Shown here piece by piece: positions 45,096 through 57,794 of a stretch of 64,000 nt of DNA. The stretch is from Aphelenchoides besseyi (taxonomy: Eukaryota; Nematoda; Chromadorea; Rhabditida; Aphelenchoididae): assembly GCA_024699855.1 (NCBI GenBank), contig JAMPIQ010000002.1, positions 7,192,001-7,256,000 on the forward strand. Reading direction: 5' to 3'. Each line of letters starts with the position of its first letter. Position 1 is the first letter of the stretch. Position numbers and translations under genes: made by a program. Under the pieces are notes generated by a model. That model was given only the letters and a program-made list of their open reading frames with translations, was not told where the DNA came from and searched no databases.

Positions 45096-45827
45096 TCAAG
45101 ATGATACGTAGATGGAACGGCGGGGATAAACCACGAGTTCTTCAGCTTCCAATTGTCGCACTTTCTCCATTTGTTCGCAGCAATTCACGAGCGTTTTCTT
45201 GTAGTGAACACGAGCGGCTCGCAATCGCCGTCGGATTTCAGTTTTGTCACGAACTGAAGGCATGTTTCTACCTCGCTGTCGGTACTCTTCAACATCATCC
45301 AGAAGAACTTCATTGAATGGCTGTTTGTTAAACCAATCACTAGCACGACGTATTCGGCCATTTTCAAGTCCATTGGTTTGTTGATTCGTACGTTCAGGTT
45401 GATAATAGTGATCTCTTTTGCTGTGATAATTGGGCTTCTTCGGTGCTTCCCGATGCGAGTAGATGGTGTGAGCCATCGAGTCGTAATTTCCCGGTCCGCC
45501 GTGCATTTCTGTTGGCGAAATTCTTGGAGGCTGTTGATTATCATTCGAGCTTCCAGCACGGGCCATTTCCATGGGTGTTGGATTAGTGGAATTGCGCGAT
45601 CTGATAAGATGAATCTGATCTAGACGAGACGTCAACTCACCTCAAATATGGACCTCGATTGTTGTTTTCGTCAGGTTTACTGAAATGAAAAAACGTTCAA
45701 CAAAACGAAAACTCAAACTCACAAAACGACTCGAAAAGGCAAATCGACCAGAAGTTTTTGTTTTTTCAGAATCCGATCAAATTTGCTCGCCAGTTCGTCC
45801 ACGTTATCGGGCTCCATCGTCGAAACT
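45096..45827 (-). CDS. Unknown charged protein, about 215 aa
   Basis: Three exons on the minus strand: a first from 45827 (MEPDNVDELASKFDRILKKQ), a small middle exon (KPDENNNRGPYLR) and the main exon (about 45602-45096). The middle is Asn/Gln/Tyr-rich (HYYQPERTNQQTNGLENGR); the end is a helical Arg/Lys-rich segment (RRRLRAARVHYKKTL) leading to RRSIYVSS. No signal peptide or TM. I do not recognise it. A possible upstream non-coding or alternative first exon starts at about 46092 (MAPTFDLNST, GTGAGC donor), but I could not join it. Confidence 0.6.
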
Positions 45828-46246
45828 AAAACCTTGGAATGAAATCTTCTGCTTACGCGCACAAATTTCGCCGCAGAAACACCACGTGCTTCGTGAGCGT
45901 CTTTTTCGGCTTCTTACCTCAACGCAAACGGCGCAAATCGGTGCGACGAAAAGAACGTTTTGCTCGGAAGCGACTCGACACCCGTGATCGACCGCTTATC
46001 GCCCTCAAATACCGAAAATAATAAAAAGTGAAAGTTGTCGAGTGGCCGGAAAGCGAGAAACAACGCTCACCGTAGAATTCAAATCAAAAGTTGGCGCCAT
46101 AGTTTTACGAGATTTGGGATTCTGTTGGTGAATTTCTTACCAGCACTTCTTTTCGTTACGTAGCCTTCAACACCTGATCTAGTGCAAAAATAATCACACA
46201 AGTTCTTTACTGCAAAATCAAGAGTTGCACAAAAACAAAATGATTA
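45828..46246. other. Spacer with a possible alternative first exon
   Basis: Minus-strand ATGGCGCCAACTTTTG at about 46095 is followed by a GTGAGC donor at about 46067. It could be an alternative 5' exon of the unknown charged protein. Otherwise nothing. Confidence 0.35.
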
Positions 46247-47531
46247 TCACTCAAGATCGATTTTCCAAAGATCCGAAAGTGTAAACCCCGGTTTCAGTTG
46301 CTCGATAGCAACTCCCAGTTCTTCGGAGAAGGTGATCGGTCGGTGCTCAGTGGTACCTCCAGAATCAGAGAAATAGGCCTAAATTCATATACAAGAAATT
46401 TTATTTAAAAAACAAACAGCAAAAGCGTCCACTCGCATCTGTCGATCTTCGATCTCTACGTCGTCTTGTTGAGCTTCTTCATTTGCATCATCTGTAGGTA
46501 TGAGCGTGGTCTGAATTCCGTACGAACATTGGATTTACAAGACCTCTCACTTACGCCTTTATCCTTCGAATATTGAACTCCGAAGATAGGTGCTGACAAA
46601 TAGGAAGCGTGAAACGATTGAATTGCTTTGGAAACTTGATCCAAACGCTCTTCGGGATCAACACGAAAACCCAAAATATATTCACCGCTTTGCACTGATG
46701 TTTCCATTACTAACGCAGCACCGAACTTTGAGTCGCGAATACGACAAGATCGAAGTTGCAAATACGGAATGCTGACATTGTAGAGAGGATTCATAGTTGC
46801 ATACCAAACTACTCGTATGTTCGTGATCAATAATACTCCCAAATTACCCTAAAATGCAAGGTTTTTGTTGAATTTCGTTCAAAACTTACTTGATCACTAC
46901 TCAAATTCCAAACGCCTTCGATACGATCACTTTGATTTTCAAGTGGCAAAATTCGCAGTTTTTCTGTTTCGTCGACAAGCGCTCCACGCATTTTAAGTTC
47001 ACGATACAATTTTGTTGTTTCAAAAGCCCGATGTATTCCAATGACCGTGGTGAAGAGTTTTGTCTACAATAACTGAGTATATAGACTCTAGAAGCTTACA
47101 TACATGACTTGGATTAGCGCACGTGAAAACGAATTCGAATCGTGTTGTTGCATTTCTAGCCATCAAATACAACGACTCTGCATGACCCCGAATTTTCTAC
47201 AAACTCTCGTTTGAACCTTCTAAAGTTATATCGTGTACCGATTTCAATATGCGCGTGGTTACACCATGAACGGAATTGTATCCAATGCTCAAGTTGATAC
47301 GTGGCATTGCATTTGCATGCCAAATGAGTCGGATGTTGGTTATTCGTAAAACTCCTTTATCTCCGTTATTTCCTTTTGTGTCTTCCACATTTTCAATACG
47401 TTCAACCAAAAACTCTCCCGGAATTAAACGTAAAGATCTAAACAAAAGTTTTAGTCGATTTCTATTCTACAACTTTACCGTGAGTCAACATCGAAAAGAA
47501 TATCACGATCTTGCCAAATGCCGTCGCTCAT
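46247..47531 (-). CDS. BBS5: Bardet-Biedl syndrome 5 protein homologue
   Basis: Seven exons with introns of about 38-47 nt give some 340 residues, the family length. The N-terminus SDGIWQDRDILFDV, then IENVEDTKGNNGDKGVLRIT and RLIWHANAMPRINLSIGYN form the first PH-like (DM16) domain; KLRILPLE, VWNLSSDQGNLGVLLIT, SIPYLQLRSCRIRDSKFG form the second. The C-terminus FSEELGVAIEQLKPGFTL is also typical. BBS5 is a core subunit of the BBSome, which carries membrane proteins in and out of cilia and binds phosphoinositides. Start chosen by alignment with the family; an in-frame upstream extension is present but not needed. Confidence 0.95.
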
Positions 47532-50500
47532 AGCGATAAACGAAAAGTCTCGTTTGCGATATATCATTTCACATACAATATAAATGTACTCCTGTTTAGC
47601 TTGTAGTCTTCGAGCAGCCGAAATCCTGAATTTGTACGACGACAGCAAACTACCTGTCGCTATGGATACCCAGTGAAATAAAGTTTTTATTTGTAAATGC
47701 TCCAATGATTATGGTAAGTACTGTAATTAAATGAGGTTGAAAGGATACCAAAGTTGGCATTTGTGTAACTTATTCAAATTACTCGAACGTGAATATCGTA
47801 AAGATTTAACGTTTTTGGTTTCGAACAAAAATCGTCTTCGTACTCTGTCCGAACTTTTCAGTTCACGTGCAAACAAAACAGCCGCCCACCGAATTTCTTT
47901 TCGTTGTCTGTCAGTTTGTGTTGCACTCCGATTTTCTTCCGACAGCCGTCGATGTCTGATGGAGACTTGAATCGTTCTCTCGTTACAATTTATGACTTTG
48001 CGCACGTGGGTGCACAAGGGAGTCATGTTGAGCGGATTTACGTGCGTAAATGTCGTAATTTGAAGAAACGATTGATTGTCGAGGGGTTTTAAGGTCAATT
48101 CGTATGTCGGATTGTTGAGTGACATTTCAATTGCGTTCGTTCGAAACAGTTTCGGTATTCGCCAATTGCAATTCGATTGGTCGTGTGATTGTTCGAAGCT
48201 CATTTTTCACGAGTCGTCAAGTAATCTCGAGCTCTTTGCTCGTATGCTTTTTTGTAGCAATTCAAAAACATGACCCGGTTTTCGTCGTTGTGCTACATTG
48301 GTTGTCGGTCGTAAATTCGCCTCGTTTTCGACGGTCTTACCAAAGAAACGTGCTCTAACTCCAAACTAAAAGAGTCTGCACGTACTTCTCGAGTTCCTTT
48401 GACTATCGCACGTTTCGCATCTTTTTGATGAAATGAACGTTCTTTTCAATCATTTTTCTCGACATCAATCAAAAGAAAGCGAATTCATTTTATCGAAACT
48501 CTGTTCTATAAACTTATGTAAAAATTTCAGTTCATTTTTCACTTCATCTTCGCAATTCACGGGTGTTTTTAAGCCGCAAAAAGAGAAAATAAAAACTGGT
48601 GGCCGCTTGTTTTTGTCGAATCTTCAGAGCTCGTCAACGTGCCAACCACGCGGTTTTTATACGCTGCAGAGCAGAGTTGTCCGTTGCTTTCAACCAATTG
48701 ATTAACGGGCAGATTCTCGGTTTCTTTAGCATCTATGTTAATCGCTCTGATGATGAACCGTTGCCACTAAGAAACAATTTGAACATTTTTATCACAAAAG
48801 ATTGATCAATTCGTTTGTTAGAACTGTACTCTTATCTCATAGCTAACACTTCATCGACCAGTTAACAACGATTTCTTGCTATCTACTGAGCACGCCAACT
48901 GTTTTTTAGTCTCAATTCTGAAATAGCAAGGACTTCATGACTTCTATTAAAGTTGTTTACTTACGGCTTTCGAAGTTGGAGACGCGTTGATGCAACGGTT
49001 GTTCAATTCGTTGATCGTTAAAATTGCACAAACTGAAATGTCTGTTTCCCGTAGAATTACTTTTGGAATATTGAAAGGCACTTACAATATGCTAATCATT
49101 CCGACAAGCAGCCCTCTAGTCATTCAATTAACTAGCCGTCGTTTTGTTAAGCCATTAGTTTTGTCCGACCAAAGAAAGAACTTTAAAGTCGCTATTTTGA
49201 CTGTAAACTTCAAACTTTTATATCATTTGATTCAGCAATAAGAACAGATTATTGGTTTGGATAATCAATTAGCAAAGCAATGGAATTTCAGTGGTTTTGT
49301 TCAGTACTAATTCGACTTCTCATAATCAAGCATTTTATGTCCTTGATTACTCGTTGAAGCCACGTTTGAATAATGGAGATCGACGTCCTTGAAGCTTGAA
49401 ACTCACAAGTCACGTTCTTTAACACATTTTTCGATCTAGGTGAAGGATTTGAATTTCATTAAGGCGAGTATGTTGAGCAATCTAATGCAACAAAGTGGAT
49501 TTACTGGGACAACAGAAGACGTTGGTCCGTTTATGACTCATTCTCCGAAACGCAAAACTTTTTGGACTCTGAGCTTTTGTTTGGTTTGTCTCCTTAAAAG
49601 TCAACATCCATCGGAAATACACTTGAATTCGTAGACGAAAAAGGAGTCTTGAAAAGTTCACACTCTTCTAACCGTTTCCTCTGTTCAAATGCTCTAATTT
49701 AAGAAGTAAGGTGCCCGATAAAGAAGATTACTGGAGTGCTAAGACAATTGGTCTAATCCCTCAAATTTAATTGGTTGTTTTTCGTCATTTGTTCCGCTTT
49801 CTGACGTCTCCGTGTGTCGGTCGCCAAATGAAGAAGGTTTTCAGAACTTGTTAGTATTTGGCACTGTCTTCGAATTACAACCTGTGAATTGAGATCCTCC
49901 AAAAGAAAAACACGTTCGATGTTCTGCGTCGACTTTTTCGCTCATTTTTCGACAAACACTCGACACAGACGGTTTGGACGACGCACAGATCTTTTTTGGT
50001 GGAATGCGTCCTCAAAGTCATTAGTCGGTGGAGTAGCTTGGCGGTGTCGATAAATTTGAGATGAGAAGTTTCTCATGCATATAGAGCTTCTGATTAGTCA
50101 TTTGAGAGTGCGAGTGGAGACGAGAATCGACGTCTTTTCGATAAGCGTTCAGTTTCGACTAATGAGTTTCTTTTTATTACCAGCGTTTTGAGTTGTGACG
50201 TTGAAATATTCGTAGTCTAAAAAGAGGTCGAACATTTTCGAATTCTTCTCCATAGTCACGACTTGAGCACTCGGTTAGCTTTTTCGTTTGTTGTCTGCAT
50301 CGGGAAAATTGGTTTTTTTCGTCTTATCGCAACACTCTCAATTCCACGACAAGTTTTGGATTAAATTCACGGCAAAAACATCGAATTGGCATAATTGCTT
50401 TGTTTATCATTACTTACAAGTTCCATTTCCTCTAGCTACGCCTGTCGGTGTCTTCGAATCAACAAAGAAACAGTCAGTGGGTGAAAGCACCGTTTGCTGG

Positions 50501-50911
50501 TTGTAAATTTTCTTCTAAATGAATCACGAGTTGTGCGCGTCTGGTCAACCTTCTCGTAATTATGTTCGTGTATTTGTAGTTTACGTGCTAATTTATTCTT
50601 GACATCACAATTTCAGCGGCCAGCACTTTCGTCCATCGGAAAGACACTGCGGGCTCAGAACATCTTGTGTGATAGTACCGTCAATATTCTCGAAGACTTG
50701 TGACAATTCGAATTATCGACGGCCTGCTTTCTGACGCTTCAATCCCGCTCGATCTTGTATCTCTACGGGTACGCGTTTAGCGACGCACTTCGTTGAAACT
50801 TCTGCTTTCAACACCGAAACATCGTTGAGTTATCGTCCCATCAACTTAAACGTATCAATCCAACTACCTCGCAGTTATTTTGGTTTCAATTTACTGCCGA
50901 AGAAACGTGAA
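47532..50911. other. 3.4-kb gene-poor region
   Basis: No gene firmly supported. At 47727-48203 a 158-codon minus-strand frame faces a 79-codon plus-strand frame; neither has a known motif. A plus-strand ORF of 83 codons starts at 48990 (MQRLFNSLIVKIAQTEMSV). A possible exon follows a GATCTAG acceptor at 49439 (VKDLNFIKASMLSNLMQQSG), which might belong to the same transcript, but no in-phase join was found. The 49.7-50.9 kb part shows only short frames. Confidence 0.4.
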
Positions 50912-52087
50912 ATGAGTTCATCGTCATCAACGTCATCAAGTGGCTTTGGCAACGGAAATTCGTGGATTGTACCTCAACGAATTCGTCACGCGTCACATGC
51001 CGGTTCTTGGTATTCGGACAATGCACGAGAATTAGATCGTCAGTTGGGCGAATGGTTGGATCACGTTGGTCCAATTCAAGGAACGGTACGTGCGATCATT
51101 TCACCTCATGCGGGTAAGCAAAGTTATCCACTATGACTTACATTTCTTGTTGTTTTAGGTTACACTTACTGTGGTGAAACTGCTGCCTATGCGTTCAAGC
51201 AGGTGGTACCTGAAAAAGTGTAAGCAAACTGTCGTTTTGCTTTTGAGTTATGATTCCAGAAAACGTATATTTGTTCTCGGACCATCTCATGTGGTCTTTC
51301 TCAACGGCTGCGCATTGACCACGTGTTCAAAATACCGAACTCCATTGCGCGATTTGACTGTTGATGTGCAAGTCAACGCTGATCTTATAGCGACTGATGC
51401 TTTCGAGCCCATGAATGTTCGCAACGAAGAAGCGGAACATTCGATTGAAATGCAAATGCCATTTATTGCCAAAATTATGGGCGATCGATCCTTTACGATT
51501 GTTCCCGTTTTGGTTGGTTCTCTTTCTGTTCAGCGTCAGCAAGCGTACGGAAAAGTAGATTCCAGGAGCTTATTGCTAATCTTCAATCTTTCTACTTAAG
51601 ATATTTGCACGTTATGTGGCTGACCCTCAAAATTTGTTCGTGATTTCGTCCGATTTCTGTCACTGGGGAAGTCGATTCCATTACACTCCTCATTCGACAA
51701 GCTCACCGAAACCAATTCACGAACAAATTGCATTGTTGGATCAACGAGTGAGTTTTCCAATTCGAATCGATTTGTAAATCGAACACTTTTAGGCAATGGA
51801 AGCAATCGCAGCTTTGACACCACCAGTTTTCAACGATTATCTTAAGGAGACTCAAAATACGATTTGTGGACGCAATCCGATCTGTGTGTTGTTGCAAGCG
51901 GCAGAATATTTTCGTCAGATGAACAACCACAAAGCCGAATTGCGTTTCTTGAAGTATTCGCAATCGAATAAGGTACGCTAATACGTGACTGATATTTAGA
52001 AATATCGTATATTTTCAGTGTCGTAGTGTTCACGACTCATCAGTTTCATATGCTGCAGGTGTCTTGTTTATTCAGCCAAACTTGTAA
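50912..52087 (+). CDS. MEMO1: MEMO1 family protein
   Basis: Six exons with short introns give about 310 residues. Family signatures in order: IRHASHAGSWYSDNARELD, IISPHAG then YTYCGETAAYAF, RIFVLGPSHVVFLNGCAL, EEAEHSIEMQMPFIAK, FTIVPVLVGSLS, LFVISSDFCHWGSRFHYT, NTICGRNPICVLLQ, and the end SSVSYAAGVLF. The residues His (PSH), Asp-His (DFCHWG), Cys (NTICGR) of the dioxygenase-like metal site are kept. MEMO1 is a copper-binding redox protein that affects cell migration and ROS signalling. Start at 50912 is the only ATG; the frame is open further upstream, probably 5' UTR. The Ser-rich first 15 residues are not conserved. Confidence 0.93.
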
Positions 52088-52508
52088 CTCACCTCTTTTC
52101 TAACTCATTTCTTTGTCTTCAATCATTCACGTGTTTGAACGGGATTTGGAGTAAATTGTTGTTTTGAACTTCGAACACTTCTCGTAAACTCTAATAGAAT
52201 CACTATTACTAAGTTTGCAAAATCATACGTAAGAACATCTTTTCTGTAATCTTTTTAAGTTGCCGTTTGTTCAAACTGAATGGTTTATTCCGAAATACAA
52301 AATCTTTGTCCAGGTATTACGTCCTTCCATTTGTACATTTGACTTGTCGTCGAATAAAAGAACAACGTTCATTTCACTAATCAAAATAGTTTCTTAGAAG
52401 ACATCATTTATTAGCTTATTAAAATTGAGCAATTAGCCTAGTGATTGGAAATCCAAAGATACCCGAGTTTGTGTAAACGTTTTGAAATGTTTCCACGTGC
52501 ATACACGA
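52088..52508. other. Convergent 3' ends
   Basis: Spacer between MEMO1 and the acyltransferase. AATAAA-like strings at about 52365 (plus). No gene. Confidence 0.4.
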
Positions 52509-54055
52509 TCAAACAACAAAACTTCGTCTTGAGTTTGCCCATTGTTCGTAACGAGTGTAGATCAGCGAATCGATTCCACCATAACGTACGTAGATGTAAA
52601 AGTAATTTAAAAGCAAGAAGTACAACCCGCACTAAAATCAACCTTTTTGATTGGAAGAATGTCAATCGTACCCGAACAAACGGCATAAACGTCAAATGAT
52701 ACAACCAAATACAGGTCACGGTAATCCAAAAGCAGAAACCAAATATCTTTACAAATGACTGTCGTGGAGTATCTTTGAGCTGAAATAAAAGCAAACATTT
52801 GAATATGTAGCACAAGTCCGCTACCTACCCAAATGTTCATTTCACCATCAGCGTCGAACTTCCGTTTTCCTTTGGCTTTTTGTGCGTAAAATTGTTCCAG
52901 TCGCTTCTCTTTTTCTGCCCATACACTAAATCCATCAGTCAAGTTATTGTTGTAAGTCTCCAACTAACGTAAGAAGCCAACGGCCAAGTCCATCTTCATC
53001 TGACGGTAAATCATCGATCTCGTACTTTCGAATGTGGTAATGAACATTCCTGGAAAGACGACCTTTAAGGATCATGTCAGTCTCGTTCTGTACAATTTCC
53101 TGAAGAGCTGAGATTAATCAAAGGAATTGTAAGCGCCGTCGATTCTTAAGTATCTTGAAAGCGAAATTTCTTACCGCCGGATATGCAACAGTCACATCAT
53201 AAACATAACGAATGTAGTTCTCTCAAATCCATTCAGTAAACAGTTGTTTTTGTGAAAGCTTACTTTTACGCATTTCACTAATCAAATGTGTAAAACCGGA
53301 AGATCGAGGGTACAAAACGTTGTTCAAAACGGGCAAATTATATTTTTTCGCATAATCTCGACTTCGACCCAACGTGTATTGCGTTCGATCAGTACCTTCT
53401 GGAAACATTAGAATCTAAACTTGAGTTTTATGACGCTTCTCATCATAATCAACTACTTGATATGGTCGATTCATTTCGGCGTAATAGTTTACGGCCCGAC
53501 TTAAACGCGGTAGATCTACCGAAAAGTCACGTTTCATGAATACGTATTGGCTTGCTTGCATTCCAAAACCTTTAATACGAAATGAGAAGAATCAGCGATT
53601 GAAATCAACCTGCTCCCGGAACATGTTTAAGTAGCTCCTTAAGAGCAATTTTGTTGGACGTCATAAGCCACGGGTTAATTCGCCACAGGGCCAACCAAAA
53701 GTATAGCCAATCCAAACGTGTTCTATGATTCATAATCACGACTGCTGGTTGTTCGTATTCGATTCGATCTCCGCTTGTTCGGACCTTTACACCATAAACA
53801 TAATGAAGGAAAAACTGCAAAGCAATGTTAAACGACGGTAACATTCGTTGAACAAACCAATGGAATAACCATCCAGAACGTAATTGCTCGATCCATTTTC
53901 TCGCGCCATTCACGATGCAAATTGAAGATGGTGATCATCGGAAGAAAAAGAGTGACTATATAGTTCCCGAAAATCGATGTCAAGAACACGATCCCAGCAA
54001 AACCGAAGCCAATTAACGGACCGAAAAGCCATCGCAAAAAACTGCTCAACCACAT
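52509..54055 (-). CDS. LCLAT1: Lysocardiolipin acyltransferase-like (LCLAT1/AGPAT8 type) membrane acyltransferase
   Basis: About eight exons on the minus strand give some 375-400 residues. The N-terminus has two TM segments (GPLIGFGFAGIVFLTSIFGN, YIVTLFLPMITIF). The catalytic NHRTRLDW (HX4D motif I), then KHVPGAGFGMQ, and LMFPEGTDRT (motif III) are intact. The C-terminal part has DDLPSDEDGLGRWL and a last TM pair (FGFCFWITVTCIWLYHLTF, CGLYFLLLNYFYIYV). This is the LCLAT1/ACL-8 type, which reacylates lysocardiolipin or lysophosphatidylinositol in the ER and mitochondria-associated membranes. Start at 54055 (MWLSSFL) preferred; an in-frame Met at about 54157 would add 34 residues. Confidence 0.9.
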
Positions 54056-55177
54056 AAACGAACAACGTCCACTGAAATCATCTGAATCACTGGTTATCAA
54101 TAAAAGACAAAATCGAATTGTGTTCAATTTTACTTTCATGCAACAACTCAATTTCATCGATACTTTTTTTATTCGTCGATGAAAACACGAATGGAAAGCA
54201 GCGGCTTTTCGCGTTCGCCGCGCGAGTTTAGAGATGTGGAATTGAAGTCAGTGGGCGTCTCGGCGATCATTCAGGAAATCATCCGACTGCTCTTCTTCAC
54301 GCCGCCGTCCGAAGATCTCGGACGTTAAACTCCCGCTTTAACTCAAGGACAAAATCAAGGTATCGGATAGTTCCTCTCCCATCGAGAAACTATTATACCA
54401 CCCGCACGTAACTATTTCCGTCAAAAATTGGTTTTTGTGAATTGAGGTCATTGCTGAAGAAGTTCGGTGATCTCAACAAATCAATCAGAACAAAGAAAAC
54501 TCTTAAGCTCTTTTGACTTAACAAACTCAGAGTATTGAGTTGACAAGAAACTCTTCCGTCTTCTACCACAGCTTCCCCTGCGCGACTTCGCTTATGAGTT
54601 TTATGAATGCATCGCTACGATAAGGAATATTCATCTAAGGAAATAGTTGAAGTCTTAGGTACACAAGCGTACAGCTTCTAACGATTGTTTCAACTTAGCA
54701 TCCAAAAGCGAGTTAGCAAAATGTTTTGAGTAGAAAACTTTGAATGTGAGAGCGAGAATTTCACTGTAGACCCGAGTGTTTATGCGAATTTGAATGCTCG
54801 AGTAGCATTCTTATTTCCGACTATGAACGCGAATCAAGAGCAGCGGAGATAAGCCCGTAATCGTGAGTGGTATTCCTATTGCTGTCCAAGTTTCTTTACG
54901 TAAGTCGACAAATCAGCAAAGTTTGTTCATAAACTGTCTGTGGAAATGGACTAAGAAGATTCGGTTGTCAAAGTTTGTTTTTGGTTTTGGACGGAAAGAA
55001 GTTGCAGTCAGAAATAGATCGCCACTGTCCACCGAGTTTTTGCGCAGATCGAATTTGTCAACGAATATGAGCCAAAGACGTGTATTCTAAAGCGCTGTTG
55101 GCCTTGAAAATACCAATTGAATGACCGAGCGTTGAGCGAAGATTCTTGTTTCAAAGCGAAGATTTTAATTCAACAAC
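54056..55177. other. Intergenic with one short open frame
   Basis: Apart from the 49-codon frame at 54179-54328, listed separately, I see no gene. The frame at 54863-55090 is not convincing. Confidence 0.4.
54179..54328 (+). CDS. Possible 49-aa small protein
   Basis: An ATG-to-stop frame with two in-phase ATGs at its start (54179, 54191) in a GC-richer patch. It reads SRSPREFRDVELKSVGVSAI followed by an amphipathic hydrophobic helix IQEIIRLLFFTPP. It is head-to-head with the acyltransferase gene. Might be a real microprotein, an exon, or chance; no homologue is known to me. Confidence 0.3.
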   Translation: MKTRMESSGFSRSPREFRDVELKSVGVSAIIQEIIRLLFFTPPSEDLGR

Positions 55178-56414
55178 ATGAGCACCAAAAAGGTTCGTTG
55201 TTTGATTTGTTTTCCCACGCCCATAGATTTATTGTGCAAAATACTCTTAGGATTTTCTCTTAAATCGTGTTAACACCCTTGAAATGATTTCAGTTGTCAC
55301 CTGAAGAGGAACTCGAAAAACAGTATTCCGATTACAAAGCACAATTCGAACAATGGAAAGAGAAAAACAAGTGAGTGGCTATTCAGAAATTTGATTTCGG
55401 AGTTGAGCTTCAGAGGTTCCGAACACACCGAAGGTTACATCAACTACGTAAAACAATTCAAAGAGTGGGAAAAATCTGTCGAGACTCGCCGTATTGCCGT
55501 TCGCAACAAATCTCAACAAGAACGTCAACGTCAAGAAGCTGCTCAAAACGAACAACGACAACGTCAAGATGAAACAGGTAGGAAATTCAGGTGCGGAATT
55601 TACAGTTTACTATTGCTGTTTAGCAGCAGCAGCGAGATATGCAAAACAACAGGAACAGTACATGTCAGTTCATGTGCGAGCGTTGGAAGAACAGGAACGA
55701 ATCCGGAAACAGAAAGTATCAACAACACAATCGATAAATTCCGTACAGCCGTCTGAACAACAAGCGATTCATCATACTCCACCGGTACAACAATCTCAAC
55801 CATTGATTCAACCTCAACGTGCTCTCGGAATAATGGAAACAAACGGTGCATTTCGTTATTTTCAATTTTACTAAAGTTTTTAGATTTGAAACAAATTAAC
55901 TTTGGATTACCCTACAGTGGGTTCGAGTTTGGAGAAGATGATGCAAGTAAGTCATTCTATGCACTAGAAACTTTTGATCGGAAGAATTGCAGTTAAACGT
56001 GGTCCACATATTCAAGCAGATCCGCAACCTCTTCAATCTCAACAAAATATGATACTTCCAGACGCCGAGTCAAAGATATTGTTATGGGGTGAGGATGGCT
56101 TCGATTATCTGCCCAATGATCCAATGAACGTAAAATGGGGACAAAGGTAAAATAGCTCGACATGTTTTTGTTATCCGAAACACAGGGCCAATCCACCGAA
56201 CTTGCGAGACGCATATTGTCCAGCGAAGAATAATCGACCAATCATACCGTCGTGGTATTTGAGTCAGAAGTTCGACCAATGCAATTTCGTAGGAAACTCG
56301 GTGACACTGAACTCTGTTCAAGTCGTCAAGTTGCCCACTGCTGAGACTTCAAGCGTACCTCCGCCTATCGACTTCTCAGTCCCACCTCCGAACATCCTTC
56401 CGGCATCTCAATGA
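55178..56414 (+). CDS. Q-rich protein resembling the YLPM1 N-terminal region
   Basis: Seven exons with introns of about 40 nt, except the first at about 100, give some 300 residues. The N-terminus repeats Y/W spacing: YSDYKAQFEQWKEKNKG then YINYVKQFKEWEKSVE, like the Y-x-x-W helices before the coiled coil in YLPM1/ZAP3. A Gln/Arg/Glu coiled coil (QQERQRQEAAQNEQRQRQDE) follows, then a Gln/Pro stretch and a more folded end (ILLWGEDGFDYLPNDPMNVK, PSWYLSQKFDQCNFVG). The nucleotide-kinase-like domain of YLPM1 is not present. Likely nuclear, but the assignment rests on composition and spacing only. Confidence 0.7.
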
Positions 56415-56571
56415 TGCCAATTTTGATCTGATTTTCTCGAATCTCTTACCGAATAAAATTTCAACTTATGTTAAAAAATGTCGAAAGAGCAATGTTACTT
56501 TTCAATTTGGTCTTACATGTTTTGATTTTAATTTAAACAATTTTATTAAAGCAACTGGGTTCTTAGTCGAC

Positions 56572-57681
56572 ATGTCTGCTTTCTGTAAAGTTCGCTATGG
56601 CACCGTTTTGATGCCGTTTGAAACTGGAATCATTTGTTCCAAGTTTCCAGGATTAGCACCGTTAACGATTGTCAATCCGGAACTCATTGGCACATCAACA
56701 AACTCCTCGGATTTACTTCGGCCATTTGATGGATGTAAAGCGTTGGTATGAAACATTTGAACATTTCATTTTCTGTTTAGTGTCAACGAGTATTACCATT
56801 GGAAGTTCCGTCGAAAACAACCGGATTTCCATCCGTTTCGATTGTTTCATCGGCAGTTTCGAACAAACAAGCTCTCTATCAATGGCAAAAACAAATGATC
56901 AAAGAGTATGGAAAGTCGGGACTCAACGAGTTTGTTAAACGTCGAATGATGTCGGGCCGTTTATTCCACAAAGTAGTCGAGTTGTTACTGTCGGAATTAA
57001 AGTCCAATGGCAAAATCTCTTCAAACTCAGTGGATATTTTGAGAAAACAAAAGAATGCAAAAGAATTTCAAAGTGAACTTACGGCTTGTATTGAACGAAT
57101 CGGTGAATTTCTTCAAAATCTCCAACCTCATCCACTGATGATGCTCGAGCATTCAGCACCGCATCCTCAACTTTGTTATACAGGACGATTTGACGCGGTA
57201 GTTGAACTAGAGTAAGTAGACTTTAATGTTTTATCGTGTTCTTCTTTAGTGGAGAATTAACGTTGGTTGATTGGAAGACCATCAATGCCGATTCGATGAA
57301 GAGTCAAACTGCCGAGCAAAAGCTTCCAGCCGATCTCTACGACAATCCTATCCAATTGGCTGCATATGTTGCATCAGTGAACGCACATCCCGAGTTCGAA
57401 AAACTGCCGACAATCAAACAAGCGGCCGTAGTTCTGGTATACGAAGATGGTCGTGGAGTCGAGGTTGTCAGGATTGACAGTACGCAAATCGAGGTTGTTC
57501 GTATCGATATTTCATAAGCGACATTCGGTTTCAGCATTATTTTGAAGAATTTCGACGACGTTTAAACGAGTTTTGGTGGAAAGTCGAGAACGAAAAGCCG
57601 CGAGCCGGAGCTATTCACCTCACTTTCAATCCGATGATCAGCAAGGAGAAAAAAGTAAAAGCAAACAAATTTGCTAATTAA
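56572..57681 (+). CDS. MGME1: MGME1-like mitochondrial genome maintenance exonuclease
   Basis: Four exons with short introns give about 330 residues. PD-(D/E)XK features in order: FPSVSIVSSAVSNKQAL, QWQKQMIKEYGKSGLNEF, RLFHKVVELLLS (His of the RecB-like motif), YTGRFDAVVEL (catalytic Asp), and LTLVDWKTIN (D-W-K, metal and catalytic Lys), then DNPIQLAAYVASVN. This is the MGME1 order. MGME1 trims single-stranded DNA 5' ends and flaps during mtDNA replication. The first 50 residues are variable and could hold a mitochondrial presequence, although no strong one is seen. Start is the first ATG at 56572, giving a frame that enters the domain. Confidence 0.9.
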
Positions 57682-57794
57682 ACTGCGATCTCTATAGAAG
57701 TTTCGTTAACATCATGTTTTTATCGTTTATATACAATGACAATAAAAGAATATGGTTTGTCGTTCAGGTTTCATGAAAACTGTCAAAATTGAAT

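Noticed and set aside
50730..50911. Open frame upstream of MEMO1 start
   Set aside because: No ATG in the stretch; treated as 5' UTR.
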